From Avedoeria sp964651245 (GTDB taxonomy: Bacteria > Chloroflexota > Anaerolineae > Epilineales > Epilineaceae): a stretch of 64,000 bases of DNA. The notes beneath the pieces were generated by a model. The model was not told the origin of the DNA and ran no database searches. It saw only the letters and a program-made list of their open reading frames with translations. A program made the position numbers and the translations under genes. Location of the stretch: positions 310,001 through 374,000 of the forward strand of contig CAZYVI010000001.1 of assembly GCA_964651245.1 (NCBI GenBank). Reading direction: 5' to 3'. How positions within the stretch are numbered: the stretch's first letter is position 1; every line of letters begins with the position of its first letter. Positions 24,523 through 33,926 of this stretch are shown one piece after another.

Positions 24523-25824
24523 ATGGCCCCGACCGCACCCATCCATCCTCCGCCGTCGCCCGGTCCGGGCCGCATCGCGGCGGTCTGCCTCGCCTTGGCC
24601 GCCGCCTCCGCCGCCGGCTGCCGCCGGGCGACGCCGACGCCGACCCCGCCGCCGACCGTCACGCCGACCGCCACGACGACGCCGTCGCCGACGCCGACCG
24701 CGACGCCGTCGGCGACGCCGACGCCGACGTTCCCGGCCGACGCGTTCGTCGAATCGCCGTCGCTGAACATCCGCGGCGGCCCCGACACCCTGCACCCGAT
24801 CGTCGGCGCGGTGAGCCTCGGGACGGCGGTGGCGGTCGAGGGGCGCAACGACGACGCCAGCTGGCTGGCGGTGCGCTCGCCGGCCGAGCAGCGCGGCTGG
24901 GTCCACGCCGGCTTCGTGCGCCTCGTCAAGCCGATCGAGGCCGTCCCGACGCAGCCGACGCCGACCTCGCCGCCGACGCGCACGCCCACGCCCGAGCCGA
25001 TGGACCCGGCGCAGCCGCTCGTCGTGGCGCCGGCCGCGATCGCCCAGGGCGACCCGGTGCTGGTCCGGCTGCGGGCCGAGGGCGCGCGGCAGGTGCTGGC
25101 GGTGTTGGGCGACGTCGAGACCGAGCTGGTCCGCGTCGACGACGCGACGTTCGCCGGCCTGCTGGCGGCGCCGGTCGACGCCCCGCCCGGCCAGCAGGCC
25201 GTGCACCTGACGGTCATCGACGGCGGCGGCAACCCGGCGCCGCAGTCCGTCCTGCTGCCGATCCGCTCGGCCGCCTACCCCGACGAGGCGATCATCCTCG
25301 ACACCGCCGCCAAGCCCGACCTGGCGGTCACGATCGATCCCGAGGTCCGCCGGCTCGAGCTCGAGCGGATGCAGCCGGTGTGGCGGACGGTCTCGGCCGA
25401 GCGGCTCTGGCGCGGCGCCTGGGGCACGCCGATGACGACGACGCTGCTGTCGTCGTCGTTCGGGACGCGCCGCGACTACAACGCGGGCGCCTACAGCGGC
25501 TTCCACAACGGCGTCGACTTCCGGGCCCGCCCCGGCACGCCGGTGCGCGCCCCGGCCCGCGGCCGCGTCGTCGTGGCCGAGGCGCAGCGGGTCACCGGCC
25601 ACACCGTCTGGCTCGACCACGGCTGGGGCGTCACGTCGGGCTACGCCCACCTCGACCGCTGGACGGTCGAGGTGGGTCAGCTCGTCGACGCCGGCGCCGT
25701 CATCGGCCACGTCGGGGCGACGGGCGCCGTGACCGGGCCGCACCTCCACTGGGAGGTCCGCGTGCTGGGCGTGGCTACGTCGCCGCTGGGCTGGACGCTG
25801 CGCGACGTCGGGGCGGTGCCGTAG
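24523..25824 (+). CDS. M23-family metallopeptidase lipoprotein with SH3-like domain
   Basis: The 433-residue product has a lipobox (ASAAGC, Cys33), a Thr/Pro linker, a bacterial SH3-like domain (about 75-120; SLNIRGGPDTLHPIVGAVS and RGWVHAGFV), a second linker, a beta domain and a C-terminal LytM/M23 domain. Zinc-site residues are visible: His328 and Asp332 in FHNGVDF, and HLHWEV with His407 and His409. M23 enzymes cut peptidoglycan cross-bridges or act as activators of other hydrolases. The site looks complete, so activity is plausible. Lipid anchoring would place it on the outer face of the membrane. It is alone between divergent and unrelated genes. Confidence 0.9.
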   Translation: MAPTAPIHPPPSPGPGRIAAVCLALAAASAAGCRRATPTPTPPPTVTPTATTTPSPTPTATPSATPTPTFPADAFVESPSLNIRGGPDTLHPIVGAVSLGTAVAVEGRNDDASWLAVRSPAEQRGWVHAGFVRLVKPIEAVPTQPTPTSPPTRTPTPEPMDPAQPLVVAPAAIAQGDPVLVRLRAEGARQVLAVLGDVETELVRVDDATFAGLLAAPVDAPPGQQAVHLTVIDGGGNPAPQSVLLPIRSAAYPDEAIILDTAAKPDLAVTIDPEVRRLELERMQPVWRTVSAERLWRGAWGTPMTTTLLSSSFGTRRDYNAGAYSGFHNGVDFRARPGTPVRAPARGRVVVAEAQRVTGHTVWLDHGWGVTSGYAHLDRWTVEVGQLVDAGAVIGHVGATGAVTGPHLHWEVRVLGVATSPLGWTLRDVGAVP

Positions 25825-25967
25825 CGGACCGCCGTCGTCGCCGCGGCGTGCCTGCGCCGCGCTGACCCATGGTTGGCCCATTCCTTCGCCGCCGACGCGA
25901 TCGGTCCTGGTAGCCTGGCTCCAACGCCAGCGCCCGCCGCCTCGCGACCGCCGCCGAGGAGCCCGCC

Positions 25968-26771
25968 ATGACCGCCGCCGCCCTGCCGCACGCCACGGCC
26001 GACGCCCGATCCGACGTCGACTGGCGGTCCTACGCCGCCGTCTACGACGTCATGGCCGCGCACAACCCGGCCTATCAGGACATCGTCGAGCGCTACCGTC
26101 GCTTCCTCGCCCCATTGCGCCTGCGATCGGGCGACACGCTGCTCGAGGTCGGCGCCGGGACGGGCAACTTCTCGCTCGAGGCGGCCCGGGCCTGGCCGCA
26201 GTGCCACGTCGTCCACGTCGACGCCAGCGACGCGATGAACGCCCACGCCCGCCGCAAGCGCGCCGCGCTCGGCCTCGGCAACGTCGAGATCCGCACGTCC
26301 GACGTCGACGCCTTCGACGTTCCCGCCGGCAGCGTGGCGCTCGTGACGGTGGTCCACGCCCTGTACGCCTTCCCCGACCCCCACGCCGTCCTCGCCCGCT
26401 GCCACCGCTGGCTCAAGCCCGGCGGCGCGATCTTCGCCTGCGACCCGGGCGCGCCGCCTGACGTGGGCGATTGGGCGCGTTACATCTTCCGGTCCGCCTG
26501 CCGGACGCGAGGCGTCCTCGCGGCCACCCGGCTCTTCTGGCGCGCCCGCGGCGCCATCCGCGAGAACCGCCGCATCGGCCGGTCGTTCGATGCGGGCACG
26601 TTCTGGCGCCACGACGCCGCCTCGTTCCGGGCCGCCTTCGAGGCCGCCGGCTTCGAGATCGCCGACACCGACACGCTGTACCGCGGCGTGAGCGACCTCG
26701 TCGTCGCCCAGAAGCCGTTGGGCGCGGGGGCGGCGGCGCGGGTCGGCGATCCATACGACGCCGCCGTATAG
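25968..26771 (+). CDS. Class I SAM-dependent methyltransferase
   Basis: The product has 267 residues. The SAM-binding motif LLEVGAGTGNFSLEAA is canonical, followed by an acidic strand end VVHVDAS, VTVVHALYAFPDP (motif IV region) and LKPGGAIFACD. GAGGAG lies 7 nt before the ATG. The C-terminal part (IRENRRIGRSFDAGTFWRHD) is helical and may hold the substrate pocket. It precedes a FeeM-like acyltransferase by 88 nt and a short-chain dehydrogenase, so the three may make or modify a small molecule. Substrate unknown. Confidence 0.88.
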   Translation: MTAAALPHATADARSDVDWRSYAAVYDVMAAHNPAYQDIVERYRRFLAPLRLRSGDTLLEVGAGTGNFSLEAARAWPQCHVVHVDASDAMNAHARRKRAALGLGNVEIRTSDVDAFDVPAGSVALVTVVHALYAFPDPHAVLARCHRWLKPGGAIFACDPGAPPDVGDWARYIFRSACRTRGVLAATRLFWRARGAIRENRRIGRSFDAGTFWRHDAASFRAAFEAAGFEIADTDTLYRGVSDLVVAQKPLGAGAAARVGDPYDAAV

Positions 26772-26859
26772 CGGTCGATCGCTCCGACACCGTGCCGCCC
26801 GTTCCGCACAGGCACGGCGATGCGCCGCCTTGCCCCATCGGCCACAGGAGACCCTCGCC

Positions 26860-27531
26860 ATGCTCGTCGCCGCCCGCCCCGACAGCGCGCTCCGCCTCGA
26901 CCCGGCACTCACACCCGCCGACCGTCGACTCGCCTACCACCTTCGCTACCGCGCCTACCGCGCCGCCGACGGCATCGCCCCGCAGGCGTCCGAAGAGGTA
27001 CGCGATTGGATGGACGACTACCCGCTCGCGCGCACCTACCTCCTGCGTGACGGCGACGTCGCCGTCGGGACGGTCCGCGGCAACGTCTATCGGCACGGCG
27101 CGCCTGGCCATCGGTTGTTCCTGGCCGACAACTTTCCGGCGGACGCGCTGGCGTGGCTCGTCGACGGCGACGTCGTGATCGAGTCGTCCCGCCTGGCCGT
27201 CGCTCCCGACCAGTCCGAACACCAGCTGACCCACGTCATGCGCCTGTTCGGGGCCCACAACGCCAACTGTCGCGCCCACGGCGCGCACTACATCGTGTCC
27301 GCCGCGCAGCGGCACCACCTGCCGTTCTACCGGCGCCGACTCGCCTTCGAGATCGTCTCCGATCCGGCGACGGTCGAGGCCCTGACGATCGAGCCTGTCA
27401 CGGCCATTCGGCTCGACTGGCGGCAACACCATGGCACGCTCGAGTCGCGCTTCCCCGAGGTGGTCGTCGCCGCCGGCGACGTCGCCCGCCTGGCCGTGCC
27501 GACGACGGTCGGCACCTCCGGCGCCGCATGA
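26860..27531 (+). CDS. GNAT-fold N-acyltransferase, FeeM/autoinducer-synthase-like
   Basis: The product has 223 residues. The pattern is that of FeeM-type N-acyl amino acid synthases and related autoinducer-synthase-fold enzymes: AYHLRYRAYRAADGI near the N-terminus, GTVRGNVY, VIESSRLAVAP (the conserved core strand) and YIVSAAQRHHLPFYRRRLAFEIV near the end. Such enzymes join an acyl chain, usually from acyl carrier protein, to an amine. ATG 26860 has CAGGAG upstream. Its stop overlaps the ATG of the following dehydrogenase (ATGA). Which amine and acyl donor it uses is unknown; a simple GNAT acetyltransferase is the main alternative. Confidence 0.75.
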   Translation: MLVAARPDSALRLDPALTPADRRLAYHLRYRAYRAADGIAPQASEEVRDWMDDYPLARTYLLRDGDVAVGTVRGNVYRHGAPGHRLFLADNFPADALAWLVDGDVVIESSRLAVAPDQSEHQLTHVMRLFGAHNANCRAHGAHYIVSAAQRHHLPFYRRRLAFEIVSDPATVEALTIEPVTAIRLDWRQHHGTLESRFPEVVVAAGDVARLAVPTTVGTSGAA

Positions 27532-28451
27532 ACGCGCCACGCCGCCCTCCCGCGCGCACCTGCGTCGTCACCGGCGCGTCGTCCGGCCTCGGCCGCGCGC
27601 TCGCGCTCGACCTCGCGGCGGCGGGCTGGCGCGTCGTCGGCACGGTCCGGCGGCCCGCGGACGGCGAGCCGCTGCGCGCGGCCTCGCAGGGTCGCGTCGC
27701 GCCGCTCGTGCTCGACGTCCGCGACGCCGCCGCCCTGGCGGGCCTGGCGCGCGACGTCGGGCGCACGCTCGGCGACCGGCCGCTCGACGCGCTCGTCAAC
27801 AACGCCGGCGTCGTCGTCGCCGGGCCGCTCGAGGAGATCGACCTCGACCGGGTGCGCGAGGCGTTCGACGTCAACGTGCTCGGTGCGCTGGCGGTGACGC
27901 GGGCGCTCCTGCCGCTGCTGCGACGGGAGGGCGGCCGCGGGCGGGTCGTCAACGTCGGATCGATCAGCGCCCACGTCCCGGCCCCGTTCCTGGCGCCCTA
28001 CGGCGCGTCCAAGGCGGCGCTTGGCGCCCTGTCGCGCGCCATGCGCATCGAGCTTGCCCCGACGGGCGTCGACGTCTGCGTCGTCGAGCCCGGCAACCAC
28101 CGCACCGACCTTTGGCGCACGGGCATCGCGTCGCTGGACGTCGACAGCCCCCGCTACGGCGCCGCCCTCCGCCGCGCCCGCGACGGCGCCGCGCGGCGCG
28201 CGGCCGGCGCCGCCGACGTCGGGGCGTTCGTCGCCGCCGTGCGCCGGCTGCTCGACGATCCGCGGCCGCCGGCGGCGGTCGTCGTCGGGCGCGACGCGGC
28301 GATCCTGTCGTCGCTGCGGCGCTGGCTGCCCTACGCCTGGTTCGAGACGATCGTGCGGCGCGCCGTCGCCGGGTCGGCCGCCGACGCCCGCGCGGCCAGC
28401 GCGCGGGCCGTCGACGCGCCGGCGGCGGCAGCCCGCGGGGACCGGTGGTGA
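27528..28451 (+). CDS. Short-chain dehydrogenase/reductase
   Basis: This 307-residue SDR has the NAD(P)-binding motif TGASSGLG, the NNAG motif (LVNNAGVV), catalytic Ser in VGSISAHV and YGASK with Tyr and Lys. Arg after the first Rossmann strand (GTVRRPADGE) suggests NADPH preference. The C-terminal 70 residues are Ala/Arg-rich and helical (YAWFETIVRRAVAG), as in several SDRs acting on lipophilic substrates. Its ATG overlaps the stop of the acyltransferase, so both are translated together. Likely a ketone or alcohol oxidoreductase step on the acyltransferase product; the real substrate is unknown. Confidence 0.88.
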   Translation: MNAPRRPPARTCVVTGASSGLGRALALDLAAAGWRVVGTVRRPADGEPLRAASQGRVAPLVLDVRDAAALAGLARDVGRTLGDRPLDALVNNAGVVVAGPLEEIDLDRVREAFDVNVLGALAVTRALLPLLRREGGRGRVVNVGSISAHVPAPFLAPYGASKAALGALSRAMRIELAPTGVDVCVVEPGNHRTDLWRTGIASLDVDSPRYGAALRRARDGAARRAAGAADVGAFVAAVRRLLDDPRPPAAVVVGRDAAILSSLRRWLPYAWFETIVRRAVAGSAADARAASARAVDAPAAAARGDRW

Positions 28452-28740
28452 CGACGTCCCGCCGCGCCTGTCGCGCGTCGACGGCCCCCGCCGGCGCGCC
28501 AGACCCGCCCGCCGTCCACCTCACCGGCTGGGGCGGCCGCCTGCTGGAATGGACGGCGGCGGTGGGGCGAGAGGCCGTGGGGCCTGCGGCGGCGTGATCG
28601 CGGCGCCGGGCGCCGCTCCAGCGCGCCCCCGCCCAAGTTGACCACCCACCCCCCGCCGCCAAGAATGAAGGCCCGCGCCGCCCCGGCGGCTCCCGGCGCC
28701 ATGCGCCGGGGCCGACCGCACGCCCAGCAGGCCGCCGCCG
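28452..28740 (+). other. Non-coding stretch before guaA
   Basis: This 289-bp gap has no convincing gene. It holds a weak promoter-like pair (28638-28666) and GC-rich inverted repeats (GGCGCCATGCGCC near 28697-28710). I see no riboswitch pattern. Confidence 0.5.
28638..28666 (+). promoter_or_regulatory. Possible guaA promoter (TTGACC-N17-AAGAAT)
   Basis: A good -35 (TTGACC) and correct 17-nt spacing but a poor -10 (AAGAAT). It lies 75 nt before the guaA ATG. Tentative. Confidence 0.3.
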
Positions 28741-30300
28741 ATGGACCATCCCCCGACCGAAACGATCGTCGTCGTCGACTACGGCGGACAGACGGCGCAG
28801 CTCATCTGCCGCCGCGTGCGCGAGCAGGGCGTCTACGCCGAGCTCGTGCCATGGGACGCGCCGGGCGACCGCGTGGCGGCGCTCGCGCCCAAGGGGTTCA
28901 TCCTCTCGGGCGGCCCGTGCAGCGTCTACGACGACGGCGCGCCGACGCTGCCCAGCTGGGTCGGCGACGGCGGCCAGCCGGTGCTGGGGATCTGCTACGG
29001 CATGCAGCTTCTGGCCCACAGCCTCGGCGGCGCCGTGGCCGCGGCGCCCCACCGCGAGTACGGGCTGGCCGAGGTCGCGCTCGAGCCCCACACCGCGCTG
29101 TTCCACGACCTGCCCGAGCACATCCAGGCCTGGATGAGCCACGGCGACCGCGTCGAGGCGCTGCCGCCGGGCTTCCGGACCATCGGGCACACCGACAACT
29201 CGCCGCTGGCGATCATGGCCGACCCCGACCGCCGGGTGTACGCCGTCCAGTTCCACCCCGAGGTTGTCCACACCCCGCGCGGCGGCCAGCTGCTGCGCAA
29301 CTTCGTGCGCGACATCTGCGGCTGCCGCGGCGACTGGACGCCGGCGCACTTCATCGCCGCCACCACGGCCGAGCTCCAACAGCGGATCGGCGCCGACCGC
29401 GTCCTGGTGGCGCTCTCGGGCGGCGTCGACTCGTCGGTCATGGCGGCGCTCATCCACCAGGCGGTCGGCGAGCGGATGATGGCCCTGTTCATCGACCACG
29501 GCCTGCTGCGCGAGGGTGAGCGCGCCGAGGTCGAGGCGCTGTGCCGCGACCTGGCGATCCCGTGCCGCACCGTCGACGCCGCCGACGCCTTCCTGACCGC
29601 CCTCGACGGCGTCGACGACCCCGAGGCCAAGCGCAAGGCGATCGGCGAGACGTTCATCCGCGTCTTCGAGCGCGAGGCGGCGGCCGTGGGCGAGTTCCGC
29701 TTCCTGGCCCAGGGCACGCTCTACCCCGACGTCATCGAGTCGGCCAGCACCTCCGACACCGCCGCCGCGCACAAGATCAAGACCCACCACAACGTCGGCG
29801 GCCTGCCCGAGGACATCGAGTTCGAGATCGTCGAGCCGCTGCGCTTCCTGTTCAAGGACGAGGTGCGCGCCGTCGGCCGCGAGCTCGGGCTGCCCGAGGC
29901 CACCGTGATGCGCCAACCGTTCCCGGGCCCCGGCCTGGCCGTGCGCCACATCGGCCCGGTGACGCCCGACGGCCTGGCCGTCCTGCGCGCCGCCGACGCC
30001 ATCGTCCGCGACGAGATCGAGCGCGCCGCGCCGGCGCTGGGCGACGAGATGCCGTGGCAGTACTTCGCCGTCCTGACCCCGGTGCGCTCGGTCGGCGTCA
30101 TGGGCGACCAGCGCACCTACGGCCAGATGGTGGCCGTGCGGGCCGTCACCAGCTCCGACGGCATGACCGCCGACTGGGCCAAGCTGCCGCACGCCGTGCT
30201 CGGCCGCATCGCCAACCGGATCGTGAACGAGGTGGGCGGCGTGAACCGCGTCGTGTACGACATCACCTCCAAGCCGCCGGGCACGATCGAGTGGCTCTAG
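28741..30300 (+). CDS. guaA: GMP synthase (glutamine-hydrolysing)
   Basis: The 519-residue product matches GuaA along its full length. The class I glutamine amidotransferase domain has nucleophile Cys85 in GICYGMQ and His172/Glu174 in FHPEV. The ATP-pyrophosphatase domain has the P-loop LSGGVDSS (about 225-232), and the dimerisation domain ends YDITSKPPGTIEWL. It converts XMP to GMP with glutamine and ATP in the cytoplasm. The ATG at 28741 lacks an obvious Shine-Dalgarno. It stands alone; the next gene starts 27 nt downstream and might be co-transcribed. Confidence 0.97.
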   Translation: MDHPPTETIVVVDYGGQTAQLICRRVREQGVYAELVPWDAPGDRVAALAPKGFILSGGPCSVYDDGAPTLPSWVGDGGQPVLGICYGMQLLAHSLGGAVAAAPHREYGLAEVALEPHTALFHDLPEHIQAWMSHGDRVEALPPGFRTIGHTDNSPLAIMADPDRRVYAVQFHPEVVHTPRGGQLLRNFVRDICGCRGDWTPAHFIAATTAELQQRIGADRVLVALSGGVDSSVMAALIHQAVGERMMALFIDHGLLREGERAEVEALCRDLAIPCRTVDAADAFLTALDGVDDPEAKRKAIGETFIRVFEREAAAVGEFRFLAQGTLYPDVIESASTSDTAAAHKIKTHHNVGGLPEDIEFEIVEPLRFLFKDEVRAVGRELGLPEATVMRQPFPGPGLAVRHIGPVTPDGLAVLRAADAIVRDEIERAAPALGDEMPWQYFAVLTPVRSVGVMGDQRTYGQMVAVRAVTSSDGMTADWAKLPHAVLGRIANRIVNEVGGVNRVVYDITSKPPGTIEWL

Positions 30301-30327
30301 CCCCGCCCGGACGGCGCTGAGGGGCCG

Positions 30328-32472
30328 ATGGCGTCGCCCGCCCTGGTGCGCGCCGGCCGCGCCGCGGCCACCACCGCCGGCCTGCTGCGGCTGCGCCACC
30401 GCCGCCTCGCCGTCGCGGTGGCGGCGGCGGTGCACGGCGACGCGGCCGGGCGCGACGGCCACGAGGCGGCCGTCGTCGCGGCGGCCATCGCCGGCCTGAC
30501 CGGCAGCCAGGGCGGGATCACCGCCCGGATGCGCGCCGCCATCGCCGCCGCCGACGGCGCCCTGCGCGGCCGGTCGGCCGGGCGGAGCGCTCCGCTGACC
30601 GCCGCCGTCAGCCTGATCGTCGCCGCCGACGACGAGGTCGTCGTCGTCGAGGTCGGCCCGACGCTGGGCTTCGTCTCGACCCCGGACGGCCTGCCGGCCC
30701 GGCTGCGGCCGACCCCGCCGCTCGGCGCGCCCGACGACGACCCGGCCCGGCCGCCGCTCGGCCGGCCCGGCGCCGTCGAGCCGATCCTGCACTGGGCGCG
30801 CTTCGAGCCCGCCGACTATCCGCGCGGCCTCGTCGTCGTCGCCGCCACACCCGACGCCGCCGCCGCGCTCTCCGACGCCGTCGTTGCCGCGCTCTACGCC
30901 ACGCCGGCCGACCGCTGGCCGACCGCCCTGGCCGTGGCCGTGCCGCCCGAGGCCGCGGCCATGGCGCTGGCGTTCCCGCCGCCGCGCGGCCCGGCCGCCC
31001 GCCCGACGCGCGGCGCCGCCGCCCCGGCCGAGGCGTCGCCCGCGCGCGCCGGCGGGATCGACGTCGTCGGAGTCCGCGGCGCGGTGGACGCACCGGCCGG
31101 ACCGGTGGCGGCGCCGGCCGGGCCGGCGGGGTCGGACGCGCAACGGGCCGCCCGCGCGCGGGCGACGGCGTCGGCCACGACCGCCGCCGCCGCCGACCGG
31201 TTGCGCGCGGCGGCCGCCGGCGCGCGGCGCTCGGCCGGCGCGGTGCCGTGGCGGCGCTACGGCGCAGCCATCGGGCGCGGCGCGGCGCGCCTGTTCCTGG
31301 CGCTGCTGCCGCGCCGTCTGGCCGCGCGCGACCCGGCCGAGTGGGCCGTGCTGCTGGCCAGCGCGGCGGTCGTGCTGCCGATCCTGGCCCTCGTCGCCGC
31401 GCTGGCGATCCTGGCCCGGGCGCCCGGCGGCCTCGGCGCCGGCTTCGACCGCGCTGGGCGGGGCGCGGCGCCGGCGGCCACCCGCGCGCCGGCGGCGCCG
31501 ATCCAGATCGCGCCGCCGGCCGGCGACGCCGTGTCCGCCGCGTCGGCCGGGACGGGCTCGGTCGTGTCGGCGACGGTGCCGGTGGCCACGCTGCCGCCCC
31601 ACGACCCGACGCTCGACGCCGGCATGGTCCGGCTGCCCGACGCGGCCGGCGTCGCCCGGTTCCAGGGCGGCGCGGCCGACCGGCGCCAGGTCGTGGCCCA
31701 CGGCGACATGGCCTATGTGCTCAACGCGGCGGCGCGCGTCGTCGAGGCGTCGACGGCGGCCGGCGTGCTGCCGGTCCTCCAGGCCGGCACGGTCGTCGGC
31801 GGCGAGCCCGTCGGCGAGCTGCTCGACCTCGCCTGGCTGCCGCTGCCCGGCGGCGACGGCGGCCAGGTCGTGGCCCTCGACGCCGCCGGCCGGCTCTGGG
31901 CGATCGACGGCGTCGCGGCGCGGCCGCTGGCGGTCGAAGGCGGGCTGGCCGAGGGTACGCGGGCGATCGCCGGCCTCGACGGCGCGCTGTTCGGCGTCGA
32001 CCGGGCCCACGGCATCACGCGCTACGCCGCGGCGCCGGGCCCGTCGTTCGCCGCCGGCGCCGCCTGGCTCGACACCGCGGCCGACCTGTCCGACGCCCTC
32101 GACCTCGCCGTCGCCGCCAGCGTCGTCGTCCTGCGCCCCGGCGGCATCGACCGCTTCGCCGCCGGGGTCCCGGCCGCGTTCGACACCGCGACCGTGCCGG
32201 GCGGCCTGGCCGGCGCGGCGGCCCTCTTCGCCAGCGCCGACGCCAACCGCATCCTGGTGGCCGACCCGGCGCGCGGCCGGATCGTGGCGCTGGCCGAGGA
32301 CGGTACGTTCCGAGCCCAGCACGCCCTGCCGATCCTGCCGGCCGCCGCGCCCGACAGCGATGACGCACGCGGGCGGATCCGAAGCCTGCAGGGCGTCTTT
32401 TGGGACACGTCGGACGCTTCCTTGTGGTGGCTGTCGGGTCCCGAGCTCTACCGCTCGCCGTTCCGGCCGTAA
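30328..32472 (+). CDS. Membrane protein with PP2C-like N-terminal region and extracytoplasmic propeller
   Basis: The product has 714 residues. Residues 1-210 resemble a degenerate PP2C phosphatase fold (small strands such as LAVAVAAAVHGDAAG and TAAVSLIVAADDEVVVVEVG), but the metal-binding Asp motifs of active PP2C are not evident. An Ala/Pro-rich hinge is followed by one membrane helix (about 339-365, ASAAVVLPILALVAALAIL) and a C-terminal propeller-like region (about 430-714) with repeated VVALDAAGRLWAIDG-type strands. GAGG precedes the ATG. It follows guaA by 27 nt. The membrane-spanning arrangement suggests a sensor linking an outside propeller to an inside phosphatase-like domain; the PP2C link is inference. 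Confidence 0.65.
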   Translation: MASPALVRAGRAAATTAGLLRLRHRRLAVAVAAAVHGDAAGRDGHEAAVVAAAIAGLTGSQGGITARMRAAIAAADGALRGRSAGRSAPLTAAVSLIVAADDEVVVVEVGPTLGFVSTPDGLPARLRPTPPLGAPDDDPARPPLGRPGAVEPILHWARFEPADYPRGLVVVAATPDAAAALSDAVVAALYATPADRWPTALAVAVPPEAAAMALAFPPPRGPAARPTRGAAAPAEASPARAGGIDVVGVRGAVDAPAGPVAAPAGPAGSDAQRAARARATASATTAAAADRLRAAAAGARRSAGAVPWRRYGAAIGRGAARLFLALLPRRLAARDPAEWAVLLASAAVVLPILALVAALAILARAPGGLGAGFDRAGRGAAPAATRAPAAPIQIAPPAGDAVSAASAGTGSVVSATVPVATLPPHDPTLDAGMVRLPDAAGVARFQGGAADRRQVVAHGDMAYVLNAAARVVEASTAAGVLPVLQAGTVVGGEPVGELLDLAWLPLPGGDGGQVVALDAAGRLWAIDGVAARPLAVEGGLAEGTRAIAGLDGALFGVDRAHGITRYAAAPGPSFAAGAAWLDTAADLSDALDLAVAASVVVLRPGGIDRFAAGVPAAFDTATVPGGLAGAAALFASADANRILVADPARGRIVALAEDGTFRAQHALPILPAAAPDSDDARGRIRSLQGVFWDTSDASLWWLSGPELYRSPFRP

Positions 32473-32649
32473 CACCGCGCCCGGTACGCCGCACCCTTGC
32501 GTGCGATCCGCCGGCGTTCGACCGCCGCCGGCCGTATCCCGGCCCGGCGTGCAACCGTTCGTCTGCATGAACGTGTCACAGTCAGCGACCGTACAGGTGT
32601 GCAGCGTCCGCTGGTCGGACGAACCCACAGGAGCAGGGGGAGGGGTATC

Positions 32650-33774
32650 GTGAACAAGCGTCGATTCGCATGGGGCCTCGGCACCGCGCTGGCGCTGGCC
32701 GGCGCGCTGGGCGCCGACCGGACGGCCGCCCAGACGCCGGTGCCGACCGCGCCGCCGGTGGCGCCCGCCGGCGTTCACCAGGTCGACCCGTTCATCGGCT
32801 CGATCGGCGCCGCCGACGAGCTGCTGGTGTGGAGCGAGGACCGCGGCAGCGGCCACGAGCTCTTCGCCAAGCGCGTCCGCGTCAACGGCATCCCGGTGCC
32901 CAGCGCCGAGTCCGGCGACTGGCCGTTCACCGGCGCCACCGGCAGCGGCGCCGACGCCGGCAAGAAGGGCGACCAGCGCAGCCCGTACATCGCCAGCAGC
33001 GTGGCCGTGTGGAGCGAGAAGGCGCCGGGCGCCGCCGACTACGACATCTACGCCCAGCGCGTCTTCCCCAACGGCCGGACGCGCGGCGTGCCCACGATGG
33101 TGGCCGGCGGCCCTGGCAACCAGCTCGATCCGAGCCTGATCGCCACCGCCAGCGGCTACCTGCTCGTCTTCGGCGACGACAGCGCCGACGAGGGCGATGT
33201 CCTGGCCTTGCGCCTGACGCAGGCCCTCACGGTGCGCGGCACGGCCTTCGGCGTGGCCAAGGGCGCGGGCGTGTCGAGCGATCCGATCATCACGCTCGAT
33301 CTGCTCGACCCGCGGACCGACTACCTGGTCCTGTTCACCCACGTGGCCGAGGCGGCGACGCAGAAGGACATCTTCGGCGCCCGCCTGACCGAGAGCGGCC
33401 TGCCGCGCGGCCCGGTCTTCCCGGTCCTCAACGACCCGGCGGTCGACGAGTACGCGCCGTTCCTGCTGGCCACCTCGTTCGGCATCGCCGGCGCCGACGA
33501 GTCGAACCTGCTGCTGTTCAACCGCGACGACGCCGTGAACGGGCCCGAGGTCGTGCTGCAGCGGCTGCGCTCCAACGGCGCCGGCGTCGGCGCCGAGCGC
33601 GTCGTCGGCGGCGGGACCGGCGCCCAGCTCGAGCCGACGGCCTCGGTCCAGAACGACGGCCAATGGATCGTGGCCTGGCAGGACGACGCCAGCGGCAACG
33701 CCGACATCGTCAGCACCAAGGTCCGCACGAACGGCATCCCGCTGCCGACGGTCCGGGTGCTGGTCACCGACTGA
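32650..33774 (+). CDS. Secreted propeller-like protein, unknown function
   Basis: The product has 374 residues. Signal peptide MNKRR...TAAQ (about 1-28), then repeated units of about 50 residues containing D(I/E)xAxRV or (V/T)NGIPxP and W(S/Q)xD, for example LLVWSEDRGSGHELFAKRV and WIVAWQDDASGNADIVSTKV, which suggests a propeller. The first and last repeats contain RVNGIPVPS and RTNGIPLPT, as if the last blade mirrors the first. The GTG start is strongly supported by AGGAG and GGGGGAGGGG upstream. No Thr/Pro linker or YLP motif is present, unlike many neighbours. A strong hairpin terminator follows. Confidence 0.8.
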   Translation: MNKRRFAWGLGTALALAGALGADRTAAQTPVPTAPPVAPAGVHQVDPFIGSIGAADELLVWSEDRGSGHELFAKRVRVNGIPVPSAESGDWPFTGATGSGADAGKKGDQRSPYIASSVAVWSEKAPGAADYDIYAQRVFPNGRTRGVPTMVAGGPGNQLDPSLIATASGYLLVFGDDSADEGDVLALRLTQALTVRGTAFGVAKGAGVSSDPIITLDLLDPRTDYLVLFTHVAEAATQKDIFGARLTESGLPRGPVFPVLNDPAVDEYAPFLLATSFGIAGADESNLLLFNRDDAVNGPEVVLQRLRSNGAGVGAERVVGGGTGAQLEPTASVQNDGQWIVAWQDDASGNADIVSTKVRTNGIPLPTVRVLVTD

Positions 33775-33834
33775 CGGCGAGCGGCCCGGCCGACGGCCCG
33801 CGGGGCGGTCGGCCGGAGGCGACGGAGCACGACG

Positions 33835-33871
33835 CGGAGGCGGGTCGACGACCCGCCTCCGTTGGCGTTCC
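33835..33871 (+). terminator. Intrinsic terminator
   Basis: CGGAGGCGGGTCG, a one-base loop and CGACCCGCCTCCG form a perfect 13-bp stem, followed by TTGGCGTTCC. It lies 60 nt after the propeller-like gene and before the membrane glycosyltransferase gene. Confidence 0.7.
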
Positions 33872-33926
33872 GCTGCCGCCGCGGGCGGCGGCATTCGTCG
33901 CGCTCGCCAGCGTCGCCGCCCCGCGC

